Assembly: GCA_963082875.1 (NCBI GenBank)
Contig: OY720098.1
Coordinates: 15,686,001 to 15,750,000, forward strand
Source: Corella eumyota
Taxonomy: Eukaryota; Chordata; Ascidiacea; Phlebobranchia; Corellidae
Direction of reading: 5' to 3'
DNA: 64,000 nucleotides
In this document: positions 26,201 to 41,200 of the stretch, one piece after another
How positions within the stretch are numbered: the stretch's first letter is position 1
How the letters are laid out: every line of letters starts with the position of its first letter
Position numbers and translations under genes: made by a program
The notes under the pieces: model-generated
What the model was told of the DNA's origin: nothing
The model's database searches: none
The model's input: only the letters and a program-made list of their open reading frames with translations

Positions 26201-29200
26201 AACAGGAATAGCCTGGGATCCGGATATGCGAGTTACCTTGCGTTTAAATGCATGTGCAGCTGCTGCACAACAATAGGCACTCAAACAACGCACGTAACTG
26301 CATACCACGTAAACTCTCTGTTAAGAGCTAAAGTACGGCCCAGGCTGATTAAAAACAACAATTTAAACCTGACAACTGAGGTCAAGAGATAGGCCTACGC
26401 AAGTAGCTTTCCTATATAAAATCAATAGTAGCCTATAGATTGTTTGTTGACGACCGCTATTTAATGCTACACTGTATACTAGAGTGGGCAACAGGAAGGT
26501 AACCCACATGAAGTAATTAGGCCGATTGTTACATCAACAAAATTACAACATTAAACTAATTAAACCGATTGCGAAATTAGATAATTGCAACTTGGTTTAA
26601 TAGTGAAGGGAATTCTATGCTAGGTAGTTTTGTTGATGTTTCAACATGCATTAACCCAATTAATGTTTTAAAATAGACTGTAAATATTTACACAGTCGTT
26701 TTAATGTATTTTCGTCTACTACATCAAACTTTACATTTATGCTTAATAGAAATATAAACGTCCTGAGGTTTATAGGTTTTATACCATTTCAACATATTGG
26801 CACTGGTATATATTAATAACTATTAGATAATGCATTTATAATTAAAATGACAAATAAAAAAATTACCTTTGAGTTTTGCAACCGTTCTTCCGGCTTGACT
26901 CAATTGCAACACCAGCGCTTCTACTTCTCTGGAATTTACCCTGCATCTATAGCAATAAGAATATATATATAAAAAAAATGATAGAGACGATATGTATGTA
27001 CAATTTCTAAGTCTACAAAGTAAATAAAACTGCAGTTTGTGATGCAAGGTAAGTTTTCATAAGCTTGAGCTATTGACTTTTAAATACCAATTTTTTGATT
27101 TAATTATTTTTTTAAAAACATTGTCATACATAATTTTGTTTACTGTTTTCTAGTTATAAAATTTCCCGAAAACACTAATTACACTTTATAAATATTATTA
27201 GGATTTAATCAGTTATTAGAACCATAAAATTTAGACTATTTTAAGAATGTTCTAATGGGGTTTAATTACAATTAATTACTTATTTTAATAACAGAGAAAA
27301 TACCCTAAGATTTATAATCAAATTAATTTATTCACAAACGCACAATTATCGTATTTACGTAAATAAATAATAAGTCTGGTAATGTGATATATCGGTATAT
27401 CGTACTTGTACGAACCGAAAGGTTTTTGGTTCGAGTCGCACTAAGGCCACAAAATTTGCTTTTTGTCCTGGCTTTAACAAATAGCTTACACACGTCTAAT
27501 TTTAAAAACTATTCTAATAAGGTATAAAATCTATCACCATAAGGTAAAGGGGAAACATAGACCTTATACTTTAATTTTGTACCTACAACCGTTTATAAAT
27601 TAGGTATTATTTTCATATTCAAATTACCTTCTTTCTACAACTTCATTTCTTAATTCTTCCACTGCTGCCTCGACTTCCGACAGTTGCTTTTCCGTTGCAG
27701 TTGCGTTTGTTCCATACTGATGTCGATCTTGATCAAGGCGAAGTCTGCGCATGCGCAGTGGTCTATGTTGAGCGCCGGCGGTGGTAGATATAAATTGTGT
27801 GATGTCTTTTGCTTTTTCGGTAACTAGTTCGTTCATGTTCTCCATATTGGAACGCTTAATAAAAATAAATAAGATATTATAGATTGAAAACCAGTTACAA
27901 TGTATTTGTTGATAAAATATGGATATTTTTAAAAGCAGACAATCGAAAAAATATGAATACTTAAAAAATTATTTTAAAAAATTTATTAACATTTACTTGT
28001 AATCTTTTTAAGTCGCTAAGTTGAGTTTTTAAAATCTGCGAAGTTTCTCTTAACTTAAGAAGTTGTTCTCTAACATCAGAGGTGTCTAATTTAGTGTTCT
28101 TGTCATTCGGCTGTATAAACAACTTACATAATTAAAAATGGTCATTTTTCTAATTTGTTTACACGAAAAAATTATTAGCGACTAATTAATAACGCGCAAT
28201 TGTAAAGTAAAGAATTCTGTAATTTAACAAAATGTGACAATTCAATTTTTTGTCTTACCTTTGCGATTGATTCGACCATTCCGGTTAAGCCCTCGAGATG
28301 GCGCTCCATCTCAATTACTTGTTCTTTAGTGACGTCATCACGTGGTTTATTAGGGTTGTTTAAAGGCGTGTAGTTAACGTTTTCTCGCAATGCCTACAAA
28401 AATAAAAGAAGTAATTTATAAATAAGTATTTTTCTCCATATTACCTTAGAGTAGCAAGCCTCGTGTTATATTTAAAACAATATTAAACTTAAAAACTCAT
28501 TTAGTTTAAACCTACCTTGGGAGCTCCACCTTGCGTGTAAGTTGCGCCAGTATTTTTGGTCGCTAGATGCTGCCGTTGAGTTTCTTGATCTCCTAATGCC
28601 AATTTCAACTGGCTCGGTGTGATAGGACGATTGTTCGGCGTTTCACAGCATTCATAATATGGTGGGGTTGCTGGTGCTGGTTGATTTTGGGTCTCAAAAT
28701 AAGAAGGCTCTTTGTTAGCACCCTTTAATTTATTATGATCTGTTGTAACTTGCACAGGGTTTGCAACCATAACTTCATCCGCACCGCTGTGTGTCTCATT
28801 AATAGGCCGCTTCAACGGGCTCCAGTTTTCCTTGTGTGGAATTTGCGGTCGTTCGTTTCTAGCGCTTAAGGTCGGAATAGGAGAAGCGCAGGACACTGCA
28901 AAGCGTTGGTGGAAGTTGGAAGACGTTTCACTCCTGCTCGGCTCCACTGGACCGCTTATGCTCTGTATGGCTGCCGCGACTGCAGATTGGTGAGAAACAG
29001 AACGTGGCGAGGAATAATTCTGCGACGAATTTGGCGAATTCCGAGACATGGCGTTAATTTTTTCAAGCATGCTGTGGGGTGTACCGGGCCGCAATCTGTT
29101 TAAAGGTATCTGACCAACTTCTTGCGAGCTAGGCTGCGCTCTCCACGCTCGTATGACGTCATTTACTGCCGCGTCTACATCGTTTTCAGTGACGTCATTA

Positions 29201-32200
29201 GACAACGATTGATCGTATAAAGTTGGCTCGACTAGGTCGGTCGAGTTTCGTCTTAGACCGGTGCTGTAGGTGCTGATACCGTTCGAATCGCAAACTGTTA
29301 CGTTTTCCTGAAAAGAGACCTTCTTTGTTTTTAGGGACGGCGTGGTAGACAAATTACTACCAGAGTCGGAGAGAATCGACGTCGAGGATACACTTTTCTC
29401 TAAATTACTGTTCTTTAAAACCCCGATTGGCAGTGGCGGTGGCAGAACCTGCGCATTTGCCGCGGATGGGGTTTGTGCTTTGTTGTCTGTTTCTTTAGGA
29501 GAATATATGGGATCGTTTTGCCTTAAATCGTCGTTTTTTATCAAAGAACTAAGGTTTTCTGTTTTAGGAATTGTGGGTTGGCGTTGCGGCTTCGGGGAAG
29601 GCTTATTTGGGTTCAAGTGTTGAAGTCTTGAAGGTAAAGCCTCAGGGCTTGGCGAGTTTGAGCGGTTTGGTCCCAACGAGCTTGCTGATCGGGTCAACCC
29701 GGTGTTTTTACGCGGTTGTGAAACATCCGGCGATTTGGTGCTCAAGGATTTAGTGCGGTCAGCACTCTGGCTACGTTGTTTTGCTGGACCTTGGTTAGCT
29801 CTTGAACTTGATCTACTTGAAACGAGTCGTTTTAAACCAAATAAACCTTTTTTAGGGGCTTTTACGTCGTCTTTTTTGGGCTCGCTTTGTTCCGAAGGCG
29901 TATTTTGTTGACCCGTCGTTGCCAGTTCATAAGATAGAGTTCGGTCGAAGTGGGGTGCTGTTTTATTTGATATTAGGTTGATGTTATCAGACGAAATGAT
30001 TTCATTACTAGGCGGTACCGCGTTCGCTGGGATTACGTTTCGATCAGTCTGACTCGCTTCGATTGAAGGTGGCTGAGTTTTGTTTACGTCTGGCACTTGT
30101 GGTATACTAACTGGCTTTAACTGCTGGCCCTTGAACGATCTGCCGGCTTTACAATAACCCGCGTAGCCTCCGGACGAATTAATCGTAGCACGTCGTTCCG
30201 GCGACGCAGATCTCTTAATATTTGTATATGTTACACCACTACCTCGACCGGGCTGATCATAATCTGGCGCTTCCAGAGATGTAGGCTTTTTAAGCCCAAA
30301 CCTTTGAGCTGAAGGGGGCGATTTTAAACCAAGAGAACGAGGTTGTATTTGTTTGGGGTTAGTGCTATTTGAAGGGGATTGAAAATTTTCAATGTCTTGG
30401 CCGTTTTTAGGCTGCCTAAGACTTGGCTTCGGTGCAATTTGTGGTCCGTTGCCATTTTTCTTTAATTCAACCGAAGGAGGTGATAGTCTGGATGCATTAG
30501 GTTGACGTAAGCCTCTCTGTTGGTTTTGGTTTGGTGACAATACTTCTCCAGTTTCACTGCGTATAAATGCAAATCCTTTTTGTGGTATGCTCCCCCCGCC
30601 AAGCCCAATCCCACTCCGAGCGTTCCCCGAGCTAGCATCACTTAACGGCGGAGAAACATTACCGGGTTGACTTTCAGTCGTTTCTCCCAACTTTGATTTT
30701 GTTGAACGCGGAGGCGGGGTCGGTGCTTTTCCTTTTCCTTTCGCCGAAATTTCGTTGGTTTTTTGAGGCAAACGACTTCTCGCTTCGCTCGTTAGAGGTA
30801 CTTGTTGTTTTATGAGGCTCGGCGCTGATTGATATTGCCTAATTGACGGTTTGGTCGGTGGTTTTAATGCCCTTTTCTCCTGGTTTTTGTGATTTCTTTC
30901 GGCAACGTTAATGTCCTCGGCGTACTTGGCTCTCGGCGCGTTCTTTGCGGCCCCGAAATTAGGTTTCGAGTTCGTGGCAGGCTTTTTGTTACCGGGAAGG
31001 GGAATCCCCGATCCATTATAGGGTCGGGTTCGAATAATTGATCTGTCCTTGATCATCCTTAAAAACAAATCAAAATAAAAATTTAATCGGCCTAACCAAA
31101 AAAACACACCTAAAACTAGTAGTAAGTTGATTTAAAAAGCTCTTGAAATCTAGCCATTAATTTGTGTTATAGGTAAAGAGAAATTGGTTTAATTTGCATC
31201 GCGGGCAGCCTGGTAGACAAAGCTAAACATCAAAGCACAAATTTCAACCACATTATATGCTTCGAGTTCCCAAATTTAGCAGAGATTAAATCTTTGAGAG
31301 CAAATATAACTAAAAAAATAAACTGAAAAAACATATGCCTACATATATATCTTACATAGCATTTGGGTCGTGATTATTTTTAGATTGCGGGTAAGGTTGC
31401 AAAATAAAGTGTCAGTCGCTTTAAAATGTATTTTAAAATATAATACACGCTAAGTTAAGTAAAAGTTCCCTTTTATCATTTAATCAAGTTTTAATTTTCA
31501 TTTTAAACAGTTTTCGGTTAAAATACAGCTAAATTTTTCGGTCAAATTGCTTGTTAAAAATATCTTACCCGACATGGTCTATTTCGTCATAAGCCCCATT
31601 CTTTTTGTTTTTGATGTACATCGTGTGTCGTTGGGGGTCTAGCATCGGCATTGTTAAAAGACCTGGGTATGACTGTACGAAAAGCGCCCGTATTGTGTCC
31701 AAACTTGTGAGTTCGTTGGGTAGTAACGTTACCCTACTTTCACCGCTATATTCCAAGTGTATAATACCTTTATAACAGAGTTTGCAAGTTTATTAATTAT
31801 TTCATCTAAAAAAACAAGGAATTATAATACAACATTGCTAAGAATAACATGTATAAAAATAAAGGTCATTTAGCTTTTCATTACTAGCAAAGTAATTTAA
31901 TCGCCAAAGTTTTTCCAAAACAATAAAAACCTGCCTTTAAAAAATGACTCATTTTGGCAGTAAACTACACACTTGAAAAAACATGTAAAAATTTAAAAAT
32001 AACATTCCTTAACTGAAAACACTTGATAAAATTGGAAGATAACTACTAACAGGTGTATTCTCTTAACAAAAAAAACTTTAAAATTCTGTCATCAGCTTTT
32101 AATTTAGATTTTTAAAAGATAACTCCTAAGAATTTTATAAAAACCACAAATGATAATAACCAATTTAAAAAGCAACACCTTCTATGCTACAAATAATGTT

Positions 32201-35200
32201 ATTTTTTAACCTACAAAATAACTTTAATATATTTCTAAAAATGCTTTAGTCAAAAATGTTGAAAATGATAAGTCTGTGATATGCAAATACAGGTTAATCG
32301 GATTAAGCAAGTTACTTAACGATCAGTGCTAATTTATTAATTGATCGAAGCTGGCCGTAAACATCACGTCGATAACGATTAACTAAAACGCGTTTTACTT
32401 AAAAAACGTATTTGGATATACAGACTTTGTCTAAAAACATCAACACTCTAAAATGGCATGGTTAACCAAAAGATTAGAATGAATGAAAAATATAAATTGT
32501 ATGGGCTGAACTACAAACCCCAACCCATAACAACTTTTTAAAATTCGCTCTATATTAAATCTTTATATATTATCACCAAAACTTTTAAAAATTGTCAGGT
32601 TTATTAAAAATACAAAAAGCATAGCTAATAAGACAGTAGATTGGATTAGATCCCGTAAGTCGCGTGCAGAACAAAAACTACTAAACCAATTTAGCACAAA
32701 CAATGCCGTGAGAAAATTCCAAAAGAATTAAGTCATTTTATTGTTATCAACTTAGACCTAGCTTAGGCGTAGATATCGCATTTACTTAGCACAATCGAAA
32801 ATTGAACCCTGAATGCAGGATGTAAACTCTATGAACAAAGCTTATTCTAATCGGCTACTTGAAAATTTTTGTTCAAAACTGCAGTTGCAATAAAAATCGC
32901 GTGCGTAAAGACTGAATAATTGTAATTACTTAAGATTAACAACAAATACTATTGTTAGATTCCGCTAAGCTGCAATGTAGTCTACAGTGTCAAATGTAAA
33001 AGCTTGGGTTTATTTATTTTCTGTAGCTTTTTAAATGTTTTTCTTATTTTCCCTGTGTAATTGGTTTTAGCAAAAGTCCCAGTGGTGTAATAAGAGATTG
33101 AGACTTCCAGTTTAGCATTTAATACACATTTATTCGCACTTAAAATCCCATTTCAATGCGGTATTGGCTATTATATGGATCACTTACATCCTTATGTTAA
33201 GCTATGGGAGTTAACTGCCTTGGCAACTAAATTGTTATTGTTGTCCTTGATAGTCAAATAGGCTACATTTACTTTTAGCTTTTAATATCACTAAATAAAC
33301 TAATCGCAGACTAAACCCAAAAACTGGTTAGGTTACAATAATGTTTACAAATACCTACTCGAAGTAACAAAAATACGATTGTTAAAATTGCAAAAAAATT
33401 GTAAATACAAACTTCAAGGTTCAGAGAAAAAGTAACAGAATTGTGGTTTTGCTACACAAAGGACGTCGCCAAAAACACAGACCTAGCATTGAACGTACTA
33501 TATAACCAAACCCAATAATGTATCGTATTTAGGTGTTCAGTTACCCTCCGGAAATTCTTTGCCGCGATTTCACAGTTTTCGTAGAAACTCCGACCCGCAA
33601 ACAAATTTCAAATGAAAAACCTATTTGGTGGTAAACAAGAACTCGCAATAACTAAACAAATATACTTCCGATCGTTTCAAAGGGTCGCAATGCGCGCAGT
33701 GTTACCGGTACAAGTTTGCGTGGTATAATGACGTACAGCGACGACGAAATGCATATTTGTCAGGTTAATTAATAGAAAGTCACGCGAGTAATGTTTTGTG
33801 AAAACAAAAACCGTAACCGTTAATTGACCATAATGCTGACTGACGCGTCTTTAACTCGCAAATAAAAAAGTAAAAGTTCGACTCTTAAAGTTACTCTTAA
33901 GGGCAAAAAACATTGGAAAGCTATAAACAAGATGTAACAAATTTTTTACACGTTGATAAGACCATCAAAACAACATTTTAAACATGAGGCAAATATAATG
34001 TTATGCTAAATAATGGTGCAGTCGAAAGTTGTAAAACAGCAACGTTTTTACCTCGGCAACATGTCTAATACCTCAATTGAGGTCAATTAACTTACAAGCC
34101 ACTAATTAGGCCTCCTTAATTATTGCTATCTTGAAAATTAACCTCAATTTCTCTACAAGTGTGAACAAATACAATTAGTTTTTGCTATCTCGATCAGTCT
34201 CGTCTTAATTTGAATTTCATTTTACAAAAACATAGCTTGAGACGACCTTAATATTTACACAGGGCTTTACCGTTCATTTAATTTGATTTGTATGTAGACT
34301 TTACGTTAACCGATAAACATAGCAAAACTCTGTCGTCGCCGCTACCTGTTATCTACATACCGACTAGTACAACCTTACTGACTTCGGCTAGTTCGGCGCC
34401 AGCAGCTTTGCCGTAGAAAGAAAAAGGTTCTACAAGCACGACCCAGCCTTAAATTGCGCTCAAAGCGCTAAAGCACTTGAAAAATATTAATTGTCATGCG
34501 TGAAGGCTATCATTACACACACGAAACACACACATAGCGGTCACACTTTGTAATTGTGCGTCAGTAATTTACAATTTTCTCAAAAGGAGAAACCATTTAA
34601 AAACACGGAATTGGAAAACACCAATTTGAGGTGTCAAAATTGTTAAAGGTTTTAAAATCATAATAACTGGATACCGATTTTTCTACAAAACTACCAATTA
34701 AAAAGCAAAACAAACCGAATAACAGTCATCTGATATATATCAGGTATTCTACGCCCTTTTGGCGAAAAAATCGTCATTTTCGATGGTCGACTTGAGTCAT
34801 TTGAAACCAAAGACTTTGCAGGGACTTGAAGTGTGATGTTGACATAATAGCCCACTTCCTGTGCTCTTAACTTGCCTAGCAGCCTTCTTGGTATCTGACT
34901 ATCTAGCGCGCCTATATAAAAACCCTAGTTTAAGACACGCGATATCTTCCAAACAATAGAAAATTTACGGGCAGTATTTTTATTGAATACCAGCCAATTC
35001 TTCTCTTTTAATAATTGCTATTTTTAACGCACGAAATTTTCGATGTGCAGAATTAGTAATCCGTGAGATAAGTGCGAACTTGAAATTGACATTTCGCTGA
35101 AATCGATTGGAAGTTTAACCTGTTTTCAATAATTATTTTACGCCGTTTTTTGTTAATACAAAATGGGTTTGTATGGTCACGTGTTGGGAATATTTACGGT

Positions 35201-38200
35201 TTTCGCATCTTCTAACTTTTACGGTTTCTAACTTTTGAAAAACAATTCCGTTTATTTGTAGGTTAAATTAAATTTAACTGTTTTAAATGTTAATTCGGTC
35301 ACAGATCACCGCACAAAAATCATAAGTGAGATAACTGGTAGCATTTTCTCACCAAAACAATAATAGTTCAGCCACCCAGGCTTGGCCGGGCTATCTTTTA
35401 AACGCTTTGAAGTTTAGCGACCTAGAAAAACACAAGTGTGTGTCATATCCCGCTGGCAAGGCTTTAAAATCCCAATCCCAAGACGGATTTAAAGTGCCTT
35501 TTATTTTATGGTCAGCGCGCTTTCGCAGCATGCTTATTGCTTCTATCGTCCGCAGTATTCGAATATCAAAGCAAATTGTCGCATTGCTTGAGCCCCCATA
35601 TGCGAGATCATAGCATTCAAGTAATTTACGCTTCAACACTTTTCAATAATAGAGTCGGAACTTTTTTAAAGTGCGAAGTATTATTATTATTTACACCTCC
35701 ATAAAAAATATTTGGCCTTACCAAGGAGTGGTCCAGCGTTATTTTTTATTCAACAAAATTTTATTTAAACCCTAATTTAAATACTGACAACAGAATATTT
35801 TTAATTTTTTAGCATACACAAAAGGCTTAAAGTAATACTAATATAATTAACTTAAAAAATATCTAAATCTCTTTTTACACAACTTGTAAATTCGCACAAA
35901 ACTATAAACACTTAACAATAGACAAAACACGAAACTAAAAATAGCAACAGCATACTACAAAACCGTTGTCACGGGAAGTTAAAATATTCCCACGACCGAC
36001 AAAAACTAACTCTATTTACCATTTATGACGCATTATTTAGAATACAATACAGTTATTTAGACTTAAACGAGAAACTAGAGAAAAAACACAAGCAAAAATA
36101 GATACACTCCAAATTTGAAACGTTTTGCATTTTTAGTAACAGCCTTATGTGTAGTCATTTTAGTAAAGTAATGTTAACCGACAAAGTTGGCATTTAAATT
36201 GGCGCTTTTGTTATCTTTTTCCGGTATCCAGTTTCTCACATTAAACTAAGCGAACTAAACCACACCTATGTCGTGACGAAGGAATTTTTGCAAACACTAA
36301 GTCCTACAATTTTTCCTTTGTTGCTGAAAAGGGCAACATGCTATTCGAGATACTAGACCAACGGTCTAAGCCCGGCAGACGCAGACGTGAAAGAAGACAG
36401 ACGACTCGAATACAAATACCAGACTTTTAAATAGACACATCTATAATACAGGTTGAATGGGCTATTATACAACACAAATAGAGTACATTTATAAAACACC
36501 TTTGTCATTTTAAAGCGTGCGAACGGAAAATAGCAACAAGTTACTTTACAAAGGCAGTTATATTTTACTCCGTTCAGGGAAAAAAATCACAAACAGACTC
36601 AATTTACATACAAAATTTTCTGCAGCTAAAAGTCCTTACTTTCATGACACTAAAATTGTTTAAGGTGATATATTTAGCTCCTTTTGACTATAAATTTTAT
36701 TGTTCTCTGGCTATTTTAAAAGTCGTTCTTTAACTATCGTAAAACCAACAAAAATTCCTATCTAAACACTATGATTTATGGCTTTCTGCACTGCGCTAAG
36801 AACAAACCAAACATATCCCTTGATAATGATACTAGACATGCCTGCTGGTCAACGTAGCCAGTTCTCTAACTACTTGGCTCTGTTATGTATGTACATTCCT
36901 GTCTAATTCGTGGCAACGATACAGAGAATAATTTATTCTCCTCGGGCCTGAAGTTGTTTCGTAAAGTTATACGCGAGGGGTTAGCTTTGTTTTGAGCAAC
37001 GGATACTTTTAAACAGCTGGACAACTTCCACTGGCCCCAAAAAACAGGAACTTAGCATTTTTTGCTTTTTTTTATGTTATTAAAATGAAATAAAACGTGA
37101 ACTTAAAAAAAAATACTAAAGCATTACTAACTATTTTACTCTTTGTACAGCATTAATAAATGTACTTAGGTTAAGATTGTCAATTTTCTTTATCAAACTA
37201 CAAAATCTTGAATAGTTTAGTAAAACAATAATAAATAGAAATACTTGTACTTCACGATCCTAGTAAAAACTCAAGACGTTAAAGTAAGATAGAGAGTAAG
37301 AAAGCACCGCAAAGTACAAGAGTTTTTCTAAGAACCATAAAGTACAAGTGATTCAAAAATATACAATCAAAAAAATATGTGACTAACCGAGAGGTCGTTC
37401 CCTGCTTCGACTTCGGCTTCTGACCAATGGTAAACTGCTTCGGAGTCTTCCACCACGTGACAAACTCCCGTGGTATGTGACGTCACTTTCGTTGGACGAT
37501 GACGTCAGCGGTCGTCGATAGTACGAGAAGTCAGCTGCGTAACTTGCCCGAGTTCTTGAATGATAGAATTGTGGCTGAAAAACAAAAAATAAAATTTTGA
37601 AAAATTTTTACTACCTGATAAGATAAACTATAACAGTTAATATTTAATAATATTTTCCTATAAAGTTTTCCGTTAGTGTAAAGTGTTATTTGTGTCAATA
37701 TATTCAACTATTTTGTTTACCCTTCTTATCATATATAGGCCTACAAAAATCCTTAGAATTTAACCCTCTCCCAAATTAAAAAAGTACTATCACCTAAACA
37801 AACAAGGCAATCAAAAGAGACAAAGTAGGTTAAGGGTTTCGCATACATTGACATTGGCGACCTTGTTTAAATATGAACAGTTTATGACATGGTGCAAATA
37901 TTTAAATTGCTGTATTAATCTAGTAGTGCAAACATTTTGATCTATGGTCCCTGTTTTTCATTCACAAAAGAAACTGTGTTTTAAATTTGAAAAATGTTAC
38001 TATGTTGTTTTGCATTTTTTGATACTTAAAAAAAAAATTGTGTCAACTTATTTATTTTTTACGAAATGCAACACAAAAAAAATAATTTTTTCGTTTTGTC
38101 TGAAATATACAACTAAACTAAACCTAACAAATTTTATTCAGTTTTGTGTTTTTTTAAGAAAAATAAACAAGACTTCAGTTCAAAGACAGAAAGAAAACTT

Positions 38201-41200
38201 TATTTCGATTGATTTTGAAAAATCAAGTTATGCGTCATCTTGGCAAACATTTTTAACACTTTACCCACTTTGGTGGCAAAACAAACAGGAACATAGTCAT
38301 TTTACAATTTCATTGGTAATGTTTTTATAACAAAACCATATTGTTATTTTATAATAAGTTATAACAAAATATCAATAAACCGAATATAAAAACACAAAAA
38401 AAAACGGTAGTATAATTTTTTATACAAAAAATTAATCATGTGTATTTTACGGTCCTTCAAAAATTTAGAACTGTAAAAGTATTGTAAAAACCTCATATGA
38501 ACAATACAGTATAATTGTCGCAATTGTAAAAAATAAACCATTTTGAAAATTATAGTTATTATAAAATTATGAATAAAGTATGTAAATATGAATAAAGTAT
38601 GTCAATATATTTAAAAAAAATGTAAAAGTAGTAAGACATTTGGCGAGTTCCTAAAGATAATTAGTTAATTTAAAAAGTAAATATGACCCAAACCATTTAA
38701 CCAATAATGTAAAACTGTCGTTTATTTTTCCATTAAAATGCAAATAACAGATTGTAGAGATAAATCATTCTGACTTTTATTAAAAAACTTTCCTCTTTTA
38801 TTTGAATAATCAATCTTATACAAGGGCGAACGCCGTGACCGACTTTAAAGAAAAAGACCAACGTTTTTAATTTAAGGTTTACAGCACTTTCGCGTAAATT
38901 AACCTTACCATAAATAAACAAAACAGAATGAGTTTTGGTTAGAAAAGCGCTGGTAATAATGATTGACGACCGGGCAAAAACATAATTGTTATTTTTCAAT
39001 AAAAAGCTACGGCGTAGAACTGTATATGACCTAGCCGTCTTTTGTTTTGAATTTGTAATGGTCTATTTCACAGTTTGATATTGTTTACAGCTTACTTTAT
39101 AGCGCGTAATGTTCGATTTAGAGGACAAATACTTGCATAATTACACACAGATTTGTAATCGAGATGCTTTGTTATACTAAAAACAGCATTTCTAAACAAG
39201 TGGCATTAAATTGTGCCTGCCAAAATATGATTAAAATATCATTCGTTGTTTTAAATTTAAGGTCCCATAAGAATATAATGACTGCTAATTACCTTAACCA
39301 AAAGACAAGAAATTCCTTCGTAAACAAAACGTGTTATATTGCATGCCTGTTTAATCTGCTGCGGCCTAAGTTCCTGTAACTTTCTAACCACTACAAAGAG
39401 CCTAACAACATTTTTAACAATTTTCTAACCGCTCATTCTTCACCCTAATTCACTTGTTTCTTGTTGTGGTAATTACAGCTTATTAGTTGATAAAATAAAC
39501 TTTGCTTGTTCTGTTGTTTGCTTATTCTATTAAGACACTTAGTCGCAAAAATTGTTATATTTTTATTAAAAAAAAAAAAATTAAAGTATCTTTAATATTC
39601 TGACAACCAACATTTTTTGCATTTTAGCAAAATTAAATATTTTTATTGCCAATTTAATAACTGTCAACTTTAAAAATAAATTTTAATTCGGTAAAATAAA
39701 TAAATTAAGCATATTTTACTTACCGTGTTTAAAGCTTTCAAATTTCTTTTAAATTTATTCCATATTTTTTTGAAAAATTTAAAATTCTTTTAACTTAAAT
39801 TATTTTCGCCCATAAATGATAAACTAGTTAGTTGCGAAGTGACGATACCAGCGCGCTAAGTTTACGGAACAATTTGAAGACGGATGCGTGACGACCTTTT
39901 TTCCTTTTACTGCACGGTCTGATGAACGTACACAACTATGCCTCTTTTGTTGCCAAACAATGGGAGAGGAAAATTAGCCGTCAGTTACGACCATGAAAGA
40001 AGATTTGTTTTTATTACTAAAAATTTTAACCGACTGTTTTTAACAAACCAAGTTTTAACTTTTTTTAAGAAAAAGAATAATATTATTATTATTTAATAAT
40101 CAAAATAACCAATTTCTTGATGACATGAATTAAAAAATGGCTTGTTTTTATTACTCAAAAGTAACTAAATCAAAACTCTGTTTCGCTTGGAGTACAAGTT
40201 TTATAATGTAAGAGCCGTGACTGAAAATACATAAACACATACGAACATAAATCTGTTTTAACTACCTCTTTAACAAAACAAAAATTGTGGGTGGGCTGTC
40301 AAATTTAACTTGATTTAGTTGTATTGAAAAACCCAAATACCGGATTTTTTTAAACAAAAAATACCGAAGTTCAAATGAGGTTTAAAGTTAATAATAATCG
40401 TTGTTTTTGTCTAAAGATAACGGTTTGATATAATATAAAATTTATGCTTTAATTTGTTAAGTAATTTAACCAGTTATTATTTAAAGAGATACGTCTAGCT
40501 ACTTAGTACAACTGCATTAAACTAACGATTTTATATTTAATAATAATTAGCATTTGCCAATTTAAAATAATTTTTAAATAAAACTTTAAAACTTTGTAAA
40601 AATTGTTTTATAATCTAGCAAAAATAACATAGAGAACTACTTATTGTGAATTGCTAATATTTTTTTTGCAAAAAATATAAAAAAAAACTTTTTAGAGTCT
40701 TACATTTTGCATTGAGTTTCCACCAATAACTTCAGAATGTTGGGGGTACCGTTCTTTCAAATATTGCAAAAATGCCGCGCGTTTTACGTCGGCTTGAAAT
40801 GGGGATATAGCGTCATCTTGCGGACGTTCAAAAGTCTCGTTTTCATCGTCGTCCGTATCGGAACTTACGGGGGATAACATCTCTATCGAGTCTATTTCCT
40901 GAAATTGGAAAGATATGTAAACAAACAAAACATTTACAAAATGTGTATTTGCAAGTATATTTAATACAACTTGTTTACTTAAGTAGAGTATTACTCCTAA
41001 CACAGCATAACTTAACAAAAAAAATAAATTCGAATTTACAGTGTAAATTTTAGCTAAATCAGTATTTTTGTGTTTATTTGTCCTTGAAAAAAGAATCGAT
41101 TTTACAGCCTAAATATAGGATACCATTCACTACACCAACCCAGCGCCAAGTTAATTTTTGCAGTTTAAGGTATATTAATTATAATTTTCCAATTTTGAAG

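Larger units (their letters stand above)
20642..26866 (-). other. Intron 9 of the SRCIN1/KIAA1217-like gene, hosting another gene
   Basis: The intron runs from the donor after ...AKLKG (26866) to the acceptor before SFPALCEE (20642); both flanking exons match consecutive parts of the vertebrate protein, so the intron is well placed. It contains the two-exon PTB gene, an (ATT)n microsatellite at 25371-25396, a TGACGTCA at 25528 and a cluster of three CACGTG boxes at 24462-24625. The remainder is AT-rich without recognisable features. Confidence 0.8.

Noticed and set aside
27400-27475. tRNA-like B box (TTGGTTCGAGTC) in an intron
   Set aside because: No A box at the right distance and no cloverleaf; at most a worn SINE head of another family.
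28906-29911. Several plus-strand frames of 60-93 codons
   Set aside because: They are antisense shadows of the 2.5-kb exon 5 of the SRCIN1/KIAA1217-like gene, whose protein is disordered and GC-richer.
35391-35639. Minus-strand 82-codon open frame in intron 3
   Set aside because: It begins with GTG, the first ATG is deep inside, it has no domain, and it does not match the SRCIN1/KIAA1217 family between its flanking exons.
37944-38330. 128-codon plus-strand open frame
   Set aside because: Composition is what AT-rich DNA gives (Phe, Lys, Ile, Tyr, Asn); no motif, and it lies within an intron of a well-supported gene.
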